Notes: generated by a model not told the origin, from the letters alone. Counted from the stretch's first letter, positions 44,399 through 53,545 are shown. The stretch is DNA of 64,000 nucleotides from an uncultured Kordiimonas sp. (GCA_947492375.1 CANLMI010000001.1:1-64000); one strand, 5' to 3'. Program-made: numbers and translations.

Positions 44399-45709
44399 TT
44401 AAACAAGCTCCCGCATCATAATGCTACGATATTCGCGCAGTAATTCATTGATCATCATAGCGCTCTTTGGCTCCAGGCATAAAACACCGTGCCGTCTGAG
44501 GTGTTTGAATAATATGCGCCTTTCTTTCAATAATTCTCCGGCGGTCATTGCTTTTGAAATATCGTCGGTACTGTCGATGTTTTGCATTGTTTGTGAATGC
44601 AGGAAAGGGTCTTGAGCAGCGATGAAAACCACAAGGTGATGCCGCGCTAGATGAATGATATTTTCCTGCATTAATTCAGCAGTTGTTGTATCTACAAAAT
44701 CGGTAAAAAGAACAACAAGGGTTCGTCTGTTCAACCCTTCTGCCAAGCGGGTCATGGCAAGGGTGAAATTAGTCTCACTGTTTGTTGCTCTCATACTTGC
44801 CATATGATGCTGGAGAGTTGGGAAAGAGCGAATACCCCCGATTGGTTTGATTAGGCTTTTAACCTCTGCATCAAAAGCAAAGAGTCCGATCCTATCGCCG
44901 CTTTTAAGGGCTGCGTGGGCCAGGGCAAGGCCTGCATCAATATTGTGATCAAGTCTGGTAATACCGTCTAAATGTTCCCGCATCAAATGGCCGGTGTCAA
45001 AGGCGAGAATAATTTGATGGTTTCGTTCTGCCTCAAATTCTTTGGTCAATAGCCCTCGGTAACGGGCAGAACGTTTCCAGTCTACGGTTCTGGGGTCCAT
45101 ACCGGGCATATAATCGCGGAGGCTCATAAACTCTGAACCTGTGCCTTGTTGTGGGTGAGGGCGTTCACCAAATTCACTGCCTGCTGCGCCTTTAATCGCA
45201 TCAATATTAGCAAAAATTCGTTTAAGGTTGGGAATGACGGGAATTTTCAGATCAGGTGTTTCTTCAACCTGCCTGATTAATAATTGTAAGGGACTATGCC
45301 ACCGAAACCATAAAGTTTGTATTTCTGCTATGCCGCGCGATTTTGGAACCAGTTCAATAAATGCTTCGCCGTTTCTGGCTGATAGAAGAACCGGTTTTTG
45401 CGCCGCTTGATCAAGGATATCATTTACCTGAATACACACTTCAACGTCAGGGATAGCTTGGCCTGCGGCACTTGCCATTGATATCTTGAGCGTGCCTTTG
45501 TCGGATAGGGGAATTTGAGCTGGCTCTTCAATGCGGAAAATAATTTCATTTGCCCGTGTGCATTTAAGCCAATCGATAAACAGGAGGCAGAATAATAAAA
45601 TTCCATAAAGGCCGATCAGGAACAGAAATTGTGGCATAAGTGCCAGCAAAAGCACTGACACAGGAACCGCCCCTAAAAATAACCAAAATGCCCGCATGGA
45701 AGGCCGCAT
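44399..45709 (-). CDS. DUF58 domain protein
   Basis: Protein of 436 aa with two N-terminal TM helices (about 6-45), a beta-rich extracytoplasmic or membrane-proximal part and the DUF58 core with DYMPGMDPRTVDWKRSARYR (about 196-215), LTKEFEAERNHQIILAFDTG and a VWA-like fold. DUF58 proteins are encoded next to MoxR AAA ATPases, which are thought to act as chaperones on VWA proteins. ATG 45709 has AAAGGG five bases upstream. It is the fourth gene of the cluster. Confidence 0.92.
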   Translation of the reverse strand: MRPSMRAFWLFLGAVPVSVLLLALMPQFLFLIGLYGILLFCLLFIDWLKCTRANEIIFRIEEPAQIPLSDKGTLKISMASAAGQAIPDVEVCIQVNDILDQAAQKPVLLSARNGEAFIELVPKSRGIAEIQTLWFRWHSPLQLLIRQVEETPDLKIPVIPNLKRIFANIDAIKGAAGSEFGERPHPQQGTGSEFMSLRDYMPGMDPRTVDWKRSARYRGLLTKEFEAERNHQIILAFDTGHLMREHLDGITRLDHNIDAGLALAHAALKSGDRIGLFAFDAEVKSLIKPIGGIRSFPTLQHHMASMRATNSETNFTLAMTRLAEGLNRRTLVVLFTDFVDTTTAELMQENIIHLARHHLVVFIAAQDPFLHSQTMQNIDSTDDISKAMTAGELLKERRILFKHLRRHGVLCLEPKSAMMINELLREYRSIMMRELV

Positions 45710-45755
45710 ATTTACCCTTTCTTTTCCCTTATTTTGTTACCTGATTTTCGGTTGA

Positions 45756-46712
45756 CTATCTTGGCGCTTTCACTTGTTCAATCAGTTGAGCGACCACATC
45801 ATTTGCCCGAACACCTTCAATTTCTGCGGTTGGGTTTAAAACAAGCCTGTGTCGCAGGGCAGGTAGAACGATACGTTTAATATCATCCGGTACAACATAA
45901 TCGCGCCCTTCGATTGCTGCGCATGCCCGCGCGGCTCTGGCGATCATGGCGCCGCAGCGTGGGGATGCTCCCACACGAACGGATGGGTGTTCACGTGAAC
46001 CACGAACAAGGTCAACGATATAATCGAGGTTTTCCGGTGAAATTTGAATCTCGCTAACAAATTTGCGCATATCAATGAGTGTTTCGAGTGTAATAACAGA
46101 TTGTAGGCCCATATCAGTTACATCAGGCATGGTTGCACGGTGGCCGTGAAGCCCTAAAATCCGCCGTTCTTCCTCGCGGGATGGATAGTCCAGAATATGC
46201 TGAAACAAAAACCGGTCCAGTTGTGCTTCAGGTAACGGATAGGTGCCTTGTTGTTCGATTGGATTTTGTGTTGCTATCACCATGAAACCATCTCCGAGGT
46301 CATAGTGCTTTCCATCGATTGTTACTTCACGTTCATGCATGGCCTGCAAGAGCGCCGCCTGTGTTTTGGGCGGTGTGCGGTTCACTTCATCTGCGAGTAG
46401 AATATCGGTAAAAATAGGGCCTTCTGTTAAAGCGAATTCACTGGTTTCAAACCGATAGATATTAGTGCCCAAGACATCACCCGGCATAAGGTCTGGTGTG
46501 AACTGAATTCGACCAAATCGCATATCAATGCTGGATGCAAACGACTGTGCCAAAAGAGTTTTGGCAACACCGGGAACACCTTCAAAAAGTATATGCCCTT
46601 CTGATAGTAAGCTAATCAATAGAAGGTCAATCGCTTCGCTCTGTCCAATGATTGCCCGTGCAATATTGGCTTGTAGGCGAGCCGAAAGGTCTTTGATTTC
46701 AAGGCTATTCAT
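45756..46712 (-). CDS. MoxR-family AAA+ ATPase
   Basis: AAA+ chaperone-like ATPase of 318 aa. Walker A is GVPGVAKT (about 44-51), Walker B is ILLADEVNR, and the sensor region includes [20 protein letters not shown]. The C-terminal lid begins near residue 240 ([19 protein letters not shown]). ATG 46712 is preferred because AGGA is seven bases upstream and it forms an ATGA overlap with the DUF4350 gene; a longer N-terminus to 46760 would lie inside that gene. It probably remodels the DUF58 protein. Confidence 0.94.
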   Translation of the reverse strand: MNSLEIKDLSARLQANIARAIIGQSEAIDLLLISLLSEGHILFEGVPGVAKTLLAQSFASSIDMRFGRIQFTPDLMPGDVLGTNIYRFETSEFALTEGPIFTDILLADEVNRTPPKTQAALLQAMHEREVTIDGKHYDLGDGFMVIATQNPIEQQGTYPLPEAQLDRFLFQHILDYPSREEERRILGLHGHRATMPDVTDMGLQSVITLETLIDMRKFVSEIQISPENLDYIVDLVRGSREHPSVRVGASPRCGAMIARAARACAAIEGRDYVVPDDIKRIVLPALRHRLVLNPTAEIEGVRANDVVAQLIEQVKAPR

Positions 46713-47974
46713 TCTTTTTCCTTTTTGATGGCACTTCCTGAAAGGATGGTTTTTCGCCAATGATGAAATTGTTGGGCAATTATGATAATTCGCCCCCGTT
46801 GATCCGGGTCATCAACCGGCACATTGTGCGCGCGTTTACGGATTGTGCTGAACGCAACAGAGCAATCCCTTGCATGGCCTTGAGCGTCTAACCATGTTGT
46901 CAAACTTGCCTGACCGATATTTTCAGGGGCATGCAGGATTTCTGAAACCTGAAGGCCGCCATCATCGATCAATTTGATCAAGGCTGCTCGCTCGTGCTCG
47001 GCCAGCCTCAGAATGCGGGCGGTATTATCCAGAAAAACAGATTTTGAATCTTGTAGCGAGGTTGTTTTATGTGCTGGCGCACCGAAACGACGGGTAGTGG
47101 CTGCCATAAAGACGATAATTGTGAGCAAGCTGGCAAGCGTAGCATAGATGAAAGGGGTGGAAAACATTGCGCGTGCAAGCGAAGGGTCCATCGTGAAGCC
47201 GTGAATAATTTCATCCACAATAATAGTGTTTGCGCCATCTGTTACATTGCTAATGATTGCCACTGTGAAATCAAGATTCCAGCCTTCATCAAGGGCATGA
47301 TTTTGAAGGATATCAGGGTCAGAGAGAATCCAGATTGGCCAATCGTCATAATCATCGCTATCGATAATATACTTTCCAAGTAAAATACCGGCTTCGTTCC
47401 AAATCACAGGTTCCAAACGTTCGCTTTTTATGAGTTGAACGCCATCAATCCTTGGGGAGCCTTCTAAGGCTATGGTATTGTGCCATTCTTGCGGGGGCGT
47501 TTCGGGGCGTATCAGTTCAGTATCTGGAAGGATCTGGCGGGCAATCTTTTGAACTTTTCCCTGTTTTATCAAGCTACTGTTGATGATCCATGAAGGATTG
47601 GTTGGATCAGGAATGCCAAGGCGCTTTGGTAACACGAACAGCGTCGGCGAATAATAGCTAACAGCCTCGATATGCTCTTGTATTGTCTGTGTATCTTTTG
47701 GCTCCAACAGAAATAATGAAGTTTCTGCGCCTAATAATTTCCGTTCTGTGTTGGCCTGACTTTTAATGATATCATAGCCGACTTCGCTCAAAACTTCGGT
47801 TAGTGCCGCGTGCCCGATAGCTGACTTTGAAAAACTATTCGCGCCTGACGTGATGCTATATTTTGCATCATCCAACAAAACACTGGTTACAGCCATGCCT
47901 ATTGTGGCGGTTAGGCCTACAAGAATGAGCCAAAATAAAGTTTTACTCTTGAATAATGGTTCGTTGCTAGTGAT
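46709..47974 (-). CDS. DUF4350 domain protein, possible ATC start
   Basis: Membrane-anchored protein of about 421 aa with a DUF4350 domain (about 60-250), a second TM helix (about 280-300) and a cytoplasmic tail. The first in-frame ATG is at 47896, but the frame is open upstream to a TGA at 47978-47980 and encodes the N-terminal TM helix ([20 protein letters not shown]) that such proteins normally have. No ATG, GTG or TTG exists there. ATC at 47972-47974 has AAGGGG seven bases upstream and overlaps the DUF4129 stop, so I take it as the likely start. A sequencing error or a shorter protein from 47896 are alternatives. The gene sits between DUF4129 and moxR in the operon. Confidence 0.75.
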   Translation of the reverse strand: MTSNEPLFKSKTLFWLILVGLTATIGMAVTSVLLDDAKYSITSGANSFSKSAIGHAALTEVLSEVGYDIIKSQANTERKLLGAETSLFLLEPKDTQTIQEHIEAVSYYSPTLFVLPKRLGIPDPTNPSWIINSSLIKQGKVQKIARQILPDTELIRPETPPQEWHNTIALEGSPRIDGVQLIKSERLEPVIWNEAGILLGKYIIDSDDYDDWPIWILSDPDILQNHALDEGWNLDFTVAIISNVTDGANTIIVDEIIHGFTMDPSLARAMFSTPFIYATLASLLTIIVFMAATTRRFGAPAHKTTSLQDSKSVFLDNTARILRLAEHERAALIKLIDDGGLQVSEILHAPENIGQASLTTWLDAQGHARDCSVAFSTIRKRAHNVPVDDPDQRGRIIIIAQQFHHWRKTILSGSAIKKEKE

Positions 47975-48782
47975 CGGTCAGCCCCTTTTTATTGTTGGGG
48001 TTTTTCGTGGTTGATTTCACTTCGCTGAGCAAAATATCATATTTACTGCGGCAAATATTATAGGTGCTTGCATCGATTGTTGTTTTAGCAAAGAGATAAC
48101 TCTCAACCGCGCCGACAAGAAATTGAAAAGCTTCTGTTGCAGAGGTGTTAAATTGGGCTTTTTGCAGGATTTCACGGCTAGTGTGTGAAGGCCTGAGGCT
48201 TAACAAATCCAGTTTGGACAAATGTTGAAGAAGCGCGAGGAGTAAAAAATGAATGGCCTCACCAAAATCGCCCTTTTGTGCCATAGCTTCGGCATCCTGA
48301 AGGTTGACAGGTGATGAGACTGGCTCTGTGTCGTCCGTTTTAGAAAAGGCTGGGCGTACAACGTTTTTCTTGTTTGGGGCTGTGGGTGTACCGCCGCCTG
48401 TCATACTTGATACAAGCAACCAAATGAATGTTGCAATTGCTGCAATACCACCTGCTATAAAAAGCCATTTTAATAAGACTGCGAGCCAATTCGGGAAATC
48501 AATGGGTTTTTGTTCGGGTATTTTGGGATTCGGCAAGTCGGTTTGATACTGGCTATTTGATAAAATCTTTTCTAGTGTTTTGCGTGTTTCGGTGTCTGGC
48601 GGCGGCTGTGTTGACGCATTACCTTGTTTGTTTGCAAGGGTTTGCGGTTCTGATTGTTTTTCCGTAGACGAGTTTTCTTGTGGGCTCTTAAAGTCCAGTT
48701 CCAGAGCAGCATAAAATAATACGCCAGCGAGTAAAAGTAGCGCTAATGTTTTATGCCAATTGTTTTTTATAAACTCGATCAC
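47967..48782 (-). CDS. DUF4129 domain protein
   Basis: Membrane protein of 271 aa, first gene of the MoxR cluster. TM helices lie at about 12-28 and 106-130, separated by a Gln/Pro/Ser-rich linker. The DUF4129 domain is C-terminal (about 165-255) with LSLRPSHTSREILQ and FQFLVGAVESYLFA. It starts at GTG 48782 with GGGGG four bases upstream. The cluster order DUF4129-DUF4350-MoxR-DUF58-SpoIIM-RDD is a common set in several bacterial phyla. Confidence 0.88.
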   Translation of the reverse strand: MIEFIKNNWHKTLALLLLAGVLFYAALELDFKSPQENSSTEKQSEPQTLANKQGNASTQPPPDTETRKTLEKILSNSQYQTDLPNPKIPEQKPIDFPNWLAVLLKWLFIAGGIAAIATFIWLLVSSMTGGGTPTAPNKKNVVRPAFSKTDDTEPVSSPVNLQDAEAMAQKGDFGEAIHFLLLALLQHLSKLDLLSLRPSHTSREILQKAQFNTSATEAFQFLVGAVESYLFAKTTIDASTYNICRSKYDILLSEVKSTTKNPNNKKGLTDH

Positions 48783-48881
48783 TTAACCCCCTAAATGCCG
48801 ATTATGACTGTAAAGCCTATGGTGTACGCCGTAAAGTACGAAAATATGTAAATTTAACTAATGACGTGTGAGCCTTTTCTA

Positions 48882-49547
48882 TCAAAAAATATCGACGCTA
48901 TTCGGGTCCTTGAGGCGATAAAGCATGGCGGGGCGCTGCGGGCCATCAGAAAATTTTTCGCCTGTTTCCTCGAGTAAATCAAGAGAGAGTATCCATTTAC
49001 GAAAATTTCGTTTGTCGAGCGGTTTGTTGGCTGTTGCCTCATAAACATTTTGCAGGTTTGATAAGGTGAACTTTGCCGGCATAAACTGAAGCCCAATAGT
49101 GGAGTATGTCATTTTTGCACTTAGTCGCTCTGTCGCCATTTCGAGAATTTCGCCGTGATCAAATGCCAGATTGGGTAAATCCTGCATGTCGAACCATGCG
49201 GCTTCTGCTGCATCTGTATCTGGTTTGAGGGTAATGGCCTCAGATGGTGTCAGGGTAAAATACGCAATGCTAATAACACGTTCTCGTGGGTCACGGTTAA
49301 CGGTACTGAAAGTATAGAGTTGCTCTAAATATACGTCTTTAAGGCCGGTTTCTTCCTCAAGTTCACGAAGGGCACAGTCACACGCGTCTTCATCCATTTT
49401 CATAAAGCCACCCGGCAGTGCCCATGTATCTTTAAAGGGTTCACGGGCTCGTTTGATTAATAATATTTTGAGCCGGCCCTTTTGGACAGTGAATACAATT
49501 ATGTCTGTCGTGACAGCGGGATGTGGATATTCGTAACAATATGTCAT
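48882..49547 (-). CDS. NrtR-like Nudix protein (hydrolase and/or regulator)
   Basis: Protein of 221 aa with an N-terminal Nudix domain (about 10-140) and a C-terminal winged helix (about 155-215), the layout of NrtR regulators of NAD metabolism. The Nudix box is intact from Gly47 to Leu69 (GFMKMDEDACDCALRELEEE within it), so it may still hydrolyse ADP-ribose-type substrates. The tail KWILSLDLLEETGEKFSDGP fits the winged helix. Two copies of an operator-like dyad lie 10-52 bp upstream of the start, suggesting autoregulation. No NAD biosynthesis gene is in the window, but the TIR proteins are potential NAD consumers. Confidence 0.85.
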   Translation of the reverse strand: MTYCYEYPHPAVTTDIIVFTVQKGRLKILLIKRAREPFKDTWALPGGFMKMDEDACDCALRELEEETGLKDVYLEQLYTFSTVNRDPRERVISIAYFTLTPSEAITLKPDTDAAEAAWFDMQDLPNLAFDHGEILEMATERLSAKMTYSTIGLQFMPAKFTLSNLQNVYEATANKPLDKRNFRKWILSLDLLEETGEKFSDGPQRPAMLYRLKDPNSVDIF

Positions 49548-49556
49548 TTTATTTAC

Positions 49557-49599
49557 TTTGTGTATTTACAACACTTATTATTTGTGTATATTCGACACT
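49557..49599. promoter_or_regulatory. Two direct-repeat operators, GTGT-N7-ACAC
   Basis: TTTGTGTATTTACAACACT (49557-49575) and TTTGTGTATATTCGACACT (49581-49599) match at 16 of 19 bases, stand 24 bp apart (near two helical turns) and each contains GTGT-N7-ACAC. They lie immediately upstream of the NrtR-like gene. Confidence 0.6.
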
Positions 49600-49690
49600 A
49601 TATTAAGTGTATTGATTACGTTAAGTCTGCTTATCATGTGTTTTATCAGGCTGACAAGTAGTATTATGCTTGATGTATGACAGAAGCATG

Positions 49691-49709
49691 AATTGGGGCT
49701 GGAAGGTGG
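49691..49709. repeat. 19-bp dispersed repeat, copy 2
   Basis: AATTGGGGCTGGAAGGTGG; copy 1 with one mismatch is at 30052-30070. Here it overlaps the left arm of the first stem-loop of the cluster that follows. Confidence 0.6.
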
Positions 49710-49865
49710 GTCTGCTGGATTTACCTTTCCAGAAGCCGCGGAAACTTTTCCCGAAGTTTCTGAGGATAGTTGATTGGGGGATGTTTCCCGCGGGGCAGTC
49801 GCACTTTTTTACTTGGTTGCATAAGAGTAAAAAATTGCCCCGCGGGAGCATATGCCCCGAAGGGC
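49699..49865. repeat. Cluster of four stem-loops in a 430-bp intergenic region
   Basis: Hairpins: CTGGAAGGT against ACCTTTCCAG (49699-49732, one bulge); GAAACTT-TTCCCG-AAGTTTC (49741-49760); a long one with outer arms TCCCGCGGGGCA (49786-49797) and TGCCCCGCGGGA (49836-49847) and an inner 9-bp stem TTTTTTACT/AGTAAAAAA (49805-49834); and GCCC-CGAA-GGGC (about 49854-49864). No credible gene exists in 49600-49981. The element could be an ncRNA, a REP/MITE-like repeat, or part of the CoA-transferase 3' end. Confidence 0.55.
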
Positions 49866-49981
49866 TGCGTGTTCTGTAAGGTGACGGCAGTAGTATTATA
49901 TCCAATAGTGAGTTTTAAATTGAATATCGGCCTTAGGGACGCATCAGGCTGTTCGTTAGGGCCTGGACTGCAAGATTTTGA

Positions 49982-51196
49982 TTATAAGTTCTTAATCTTC
50001 ACAGCGCCGCTTTGATGAAGTTCCTTTATGTGGTTTTGATCCATTCCAAGTATATCACTCAAAATGATTTCGGTATGCTCACCTACCATAGGAGGGGCAG
50101 AATATTCAGGTGTGTCATCCCCGGCAAACCTTATCGGGCTTCTAACCGTTTTGATCGAGCCAACATCAGGGTGGTCGGATGTAATAACGGTATCCCGTGC
50201 CTCCACCGTCGGGGCGTTAAAGGCTTCTCCAACGCTTCGTACTTGCCCAACAGGCACAGCCGCTTTGTTCAGAGCGTCAAGTAGTTTGTCTGTTTCCCAA
50301 GTGGCAAAATTGCTTTCCAGTATCTCTGCAAGCGCTAGTCGGTTGACTGAGCGGTTATGATTTGTTGCAAAACGATCGTCATTGCCCAGCTTTTCATCAT
50401 TCAGAACATTGATACACATGCTTTTAAATTGCTTGTCATTACCAACGGCGAGAGCAACCTGACCGTCTTTTGTTTCAAAAAGCTGATAGGGCACCACGGT
50501 TGGATGGGCATTGCCATATCGTTTGGCATCAACACCTGTATTCAGATATCCTGATGCAACATTTGCAAGTAAATGAAGGGCGCTGTCATAAAGTGCAATA
50601 TCCAGATGGGCGCCTTCTCCAAACCTGTCGCGGTTAATAAGGGCCGCCAGAATTGCCTGCGTTGCGTTTTGCCCGGTGACCAAATCAATAAAGGCCACAC
50701 CAAGCCGGGTGGGTGGACCATCAAGCTGGCCGGTGATTGCCATAAAGCCCGATTCTGCCTGTAAGACAAAATCATATCCGGGCCGTCCGGCTTCAGGGCC
50801 GGTCATGCCATAGCCTGATATGGTGCAATAGATGATATTCGGGTTGATTTCTTTTATATCATCAAAGGAAAGGCCCATGCGCTTTAAGCTGCCGGGTAGA
50901 AAATTTTCAACAATGATATCAGCTTTTTTAGCAAGTTCTTTAATGATGTGTTGGCCGTCTGTTGTTTTCATATCAACGGCAATGCTTTTTTTGTTGCGGT
51001 TTGCGCACATATAATATGTGGATACACCGTTTTTAGAGGGGGGCGTCCATGCGCGGGTGTCATCACCGCGTACCGGATGCTCAACCTTCCATATTTCTGC
51101 CCCCAAATCCCCTAGTGTCATTGTTGACCAAGGCCCAGCCAGAACTTTCGATAGGTCTAAAACCTTTATTCCCTTCAGCGGAAGCGTGGTGGCCAT
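49982..51196 (-). CDS. Class III CoA-transferase (CaiB/BaiF family)
   Basis: Cytoplasmic CoA-transferase of 404 aa that moves CoA between carboxylic acids through a covalent aspartyl-CoA step. Motifs: the N-terminal LKGIKVLDLSKVLAGPWSTM, VENFLPGSLKRMGL, ISGYGMTGP, and Asp171 in GVAFIDLVTG, placed as the catalytic Asp. The C-terminal VGEHTEIILSDILGMD is also typical. The SD is weak (GAGAAAG). It is divergent from the TIR-TPR 3 operon and 6 kb from the acyl-CoA dehydrogenase pair, with which it might share a CoA-ester pathway. The substrate is unknown. Confidence 0.93.
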   Translation of the reverse strand: MATTLPLKGIKVLDLSKVLAGPWSTMTLGDLGAEIWKVEHPVRGDDTRAWTPPSKNGVSTYYMCANRNKKSIAVDMKTTDGQHIIKELAKKADIIVENFLPGSLKRMGLSFDDIKEINPNIIYCTISGYGMTGPEAGRPGYDFVLQAESGFMAITGQLDGPPTRLGVAFIDLVTGQNATQAILAALINRDRFGEGAHLDIALYDSALHLLANVASGYLNTGVDAKRYGNAHPTVVPYQLFETKDGQVALAVGNDKQFKSMCINVLNDEKLGNDDRFATNHNRSVNRLALAEILESNFATWETDKLLDALNKAAVPVGQVRSVGEAFNAPTVEARDTVITSDHPDVGSIKTVRSPIRFAGDDTPEYSAPPMVGEHTEIILSDILGMDQNHIKELHQSGAVKIKNL

Positions 51197-51385
51197 AGTG
51201 TGTCTTTCTCATAGGTGGTTTGGGCTTTAAAGCCAGAAATATGGCCATGTTCTATCAGGTGAATGTAAATTTGATAAGCGGTTATTTAATTATCACCTTG
51301 ATTAAAATTAGAAAAAAATACACTTTATTCGCTGTGGGGTTGTGGTTGAATACTTGGGCTATGTCAGGGCAGTAAAGGGCTTACG

Positions 51386-53530
51386 GTGGGGCATAAATAT
51401 CATTACAAGGCTTTTATCAGCTATAGCCACCGCGATAAAAAGCATGGTGAATGGCTTCATAAACGATTGGAGCGTTATCGATTTCCAAAGGGGTTGATCG
51501 GTCAGCAAACCAAATTGGGGGTGGTGCCGGATAGGCTGGGCCGGATTTTCCGTGACCGGGATGAACTTCCTGCCTCTGATGATCTGACGAAGGAGGTGCG
51601 TAAAGCATTAGAACAATCAGAGTTTATGATTGTGCTTTGTTCGCCCAATGCTGCTTCGTCGCGCTGGGTTAACCGTGAAATTATCGATTTTAAGCGCGTA
51701 CGCGGCGATAAATATGTATTGCCAATCATTATTGACGGCGAACCTTTTGCCTCTGATCGCGGGGAACCAGAGGCCGAATGCTTTCCGCCTGCACTTCGCT
51801 TTAAGATTGGATCTGACGGGATGCTGTCTACCCAGCGTGCAGAGCCAATCGCAGCCGATATCAGGAAATTTGCTGATGGTGAAAAGCGCGCATTTATTAA
51901 ACTGGTTGCGGGGCTTGTCGGGGTTGGGCTTGATGAAATTATTGAGCGCGATTTAAGAAGAAAACATCAGATCGTGATGGGGGTCACAGCTTTGAGTATA
52001 CTCGCTGTGATAGTGATGGGATCATTAACGTATGAGGCTGTTATTGCCCGCCGTGAGGCTGAAGAGCAGCGAGCGCTTGCAGATGTTGCCCGCTCGCACG
52101 CAGAATTTCAGCGCGGTGAAGCGGAGGGCCTTATCGAATTTATGCTGACAGAGCTTAGGGACAAGCTCAAGTCGGTTGGACGACTGGACGCACTGGGAGC
52201 AGTGGGGGAGCGAGCCGTGGGCTACTACGGGGGCCAAATTCTGGAAACTATGCCGGACGCATCCGTTGGACGCAGCGCCCGCGCGTTTTTGATGCTGGGC
52301 GAGGTTCAAAATAGCCTTGGTAACAGCGAAGAAGCGCTCAAGATGTTCGAGCGCGCCGCCAAAGCAACCGGTGCCGCACTGGAGCGTGATCCTGAGAATT
52401 TTGACCGTTTGTTTGAACATATTCAGTCTGTTTTCTGGGTTGGTGAGATTTTTTATCTGCGAGGCGAGTTTGATAAGTCCCTACCTTATCGTGAGGTATA
52501 TTATGATTTAGCTGAGAGGCTGGAAAAGGTATCGTCTACTACTGCAAATGAGATTGTTGCAAAAGAAGAAATAGGTTTTGCTTTAAGTAATTTAGGGTCG
52601 TTATACATGGTTGGTTTTGAGGCCCCGGAACAAGCTCTTAAATATTTTCAGAAGGCTCAAAAATATTTTGAGGAGCTTTATTCAACCGATATACGTAATA
52701 CTAATTACTTATGGAATGTATCCGATGGCTTCGCTTGGATTGCAGATGCTTCTTTAAAAATGGGTGAGGTACAAGCGGCATATGAAAATCGATTGGCAGA
52801 GAATGATATTCTTAATCGGTTTTTAGAAAAAAATCCGCTTAATAAACGCATCGAGGCTGATTCTATTTTTGCTCGGTTTATGGTTGCTCGATTACGTCAT
52901 TGTATTTTGTTTACTGATGTGATCTCAGATGTGAAACAGATTGAAAAAGTTGCACTTAAACTCGTCGCATATGATGAAAGTAATCAAATTTGGAATGAGG
53001 ACTTGTTGTCTTTACAGTTGTTTTTAGTTTCACAGCTATTGGAGGAAAGCAAAGAACAAGAAGCTTCTATTTTATTTGATAAGTTATCAAAATTAATCCT
53101 CTCTAATAATAAATTTAATGCTAATAACAGTTCAATATCAAAGAGTATAGAAATTGCTAGAAGTCTTTTGCAGCTGAGGTTTGATTACACTAATCTAACA
53201 AATGCAGCCAATTTACGAAAATATATTAAGTATGTTCGAACAATTCTTGACGATTATAAAGATCAGTTGAGCGATAGAGAGCTTAGTAGGATTGTACAAT
53301 CTATAGTGTATTTTTCGGATGCATTGGTAACTCAAAATAAATCAAGCGAAGGTTATGAGTTGGTGGAATGGGCCATAGAGGCGGCCGATGATTTGGGGTA
53401 TTTTGAGCCGGAATTTCCGTTAATGAAATATCGACTTCTAACAAAATTAGATGAAATAGATAAGGCAAGAAAAATTGCTCAAGAACTGATTAGAGCAGGT
53501 TATTCCAATAAACATTTTATAGTAAATTAA
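51386..53530 (+). CDS. TIR-TM-TPR protein 3, first gene of the cyclase operon
   Basis: The 714-aa protein has a TIR_2 domain (about 6-125: YKAFISYSHRD, IFRDRDELPAS, MIVLCSPNAASSRW), the post-TIR element EPIAADIRKFADGEKR to LDEIIERDLRRKHQ (about 153-195), a TM helix (about 196-218), a coiled coil, the juxtamembrane helix EFMLTELRDKLKSVGRLDAL (about 251-270) and TPR-like repeats (about 295-700). It alone keeps the full WxxxE motif (Trp94, Glu98), so it is the best NADase candidate of the three. GTG 51386 has AAGGG seven bases upstream. G+C falls from 72/120 at 52141-52260 to 31/120 at 53041-53160. The next gene starts 15 bp downstream, so it is operonic with the unknown protein and the cyclase. 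Confidence 0.9.
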   Translation: MGHKYHYKAFISYSHRDKKHGEWLHKRLERYRFPKGLIGQQTKLGVVPDRLGRIFRDRDELPASDDLTKEVRKALEQSEFMIVLCSPNAASSRWVNREIIDFKRVRGDKYVLPIIIDGEPFASDRGEPEAECFPPALRFKIGSDGMLSTQRAEPIAADIRKFADGEKRAFIKLVAGLVGVGLDEIIERDLRRKHQIVMGVTALSILAVIVMGSLTYEAVIARREAEEQRALADVARSHAEFQRGEAEGLIEFMLTELRDKLKSVGRLDALGAVGERAVGYYGGQILETMPDASVGRSARAFLMLGEVQNSLGNSEEALKMFERAAKATGAALERDPENFDRLFEHIQSVFWVGEIFYLRGEFDKSLPYREVYYDLAERLEKVSSTTANEIVAKEEIGFALSNLGSLYMVGFEAPEQALKYFQKAQKYFEELYSTDIRNTNYLWNVSDGFAWIADASLKMGEVQAAYENRLAENDILNRFLEKNPLNKRIEADSIFARFMVARLRHCILFTDVISDVKQIEKVALKLVAYDESNQIWNEDLLSLQLFLVSQLLEESKEQEASILFDKLSKLILSNNKFNANNSSISKSIEIARSLLQLRFDYTNLTNAANLRKYIKYVRTILDDYKDQLSDRELSRIVQSIVYFSDALVTQNKSSEGYELVEWAIEAADDLGYFEPEFPLMKYRLLTKLDEIDKARKIAQELIRAGYSNKHFIVN

Positions 53531-53545
53531 ATTTAGGAGATATCA

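Noticed and set aside
49621-49905. Coding frames on both strands (69 and 94 codons) in the stem-loop region
   Set aside because: They have no SD, run through the hairpins and read as low-complexity products; the hairpins explain the region better.
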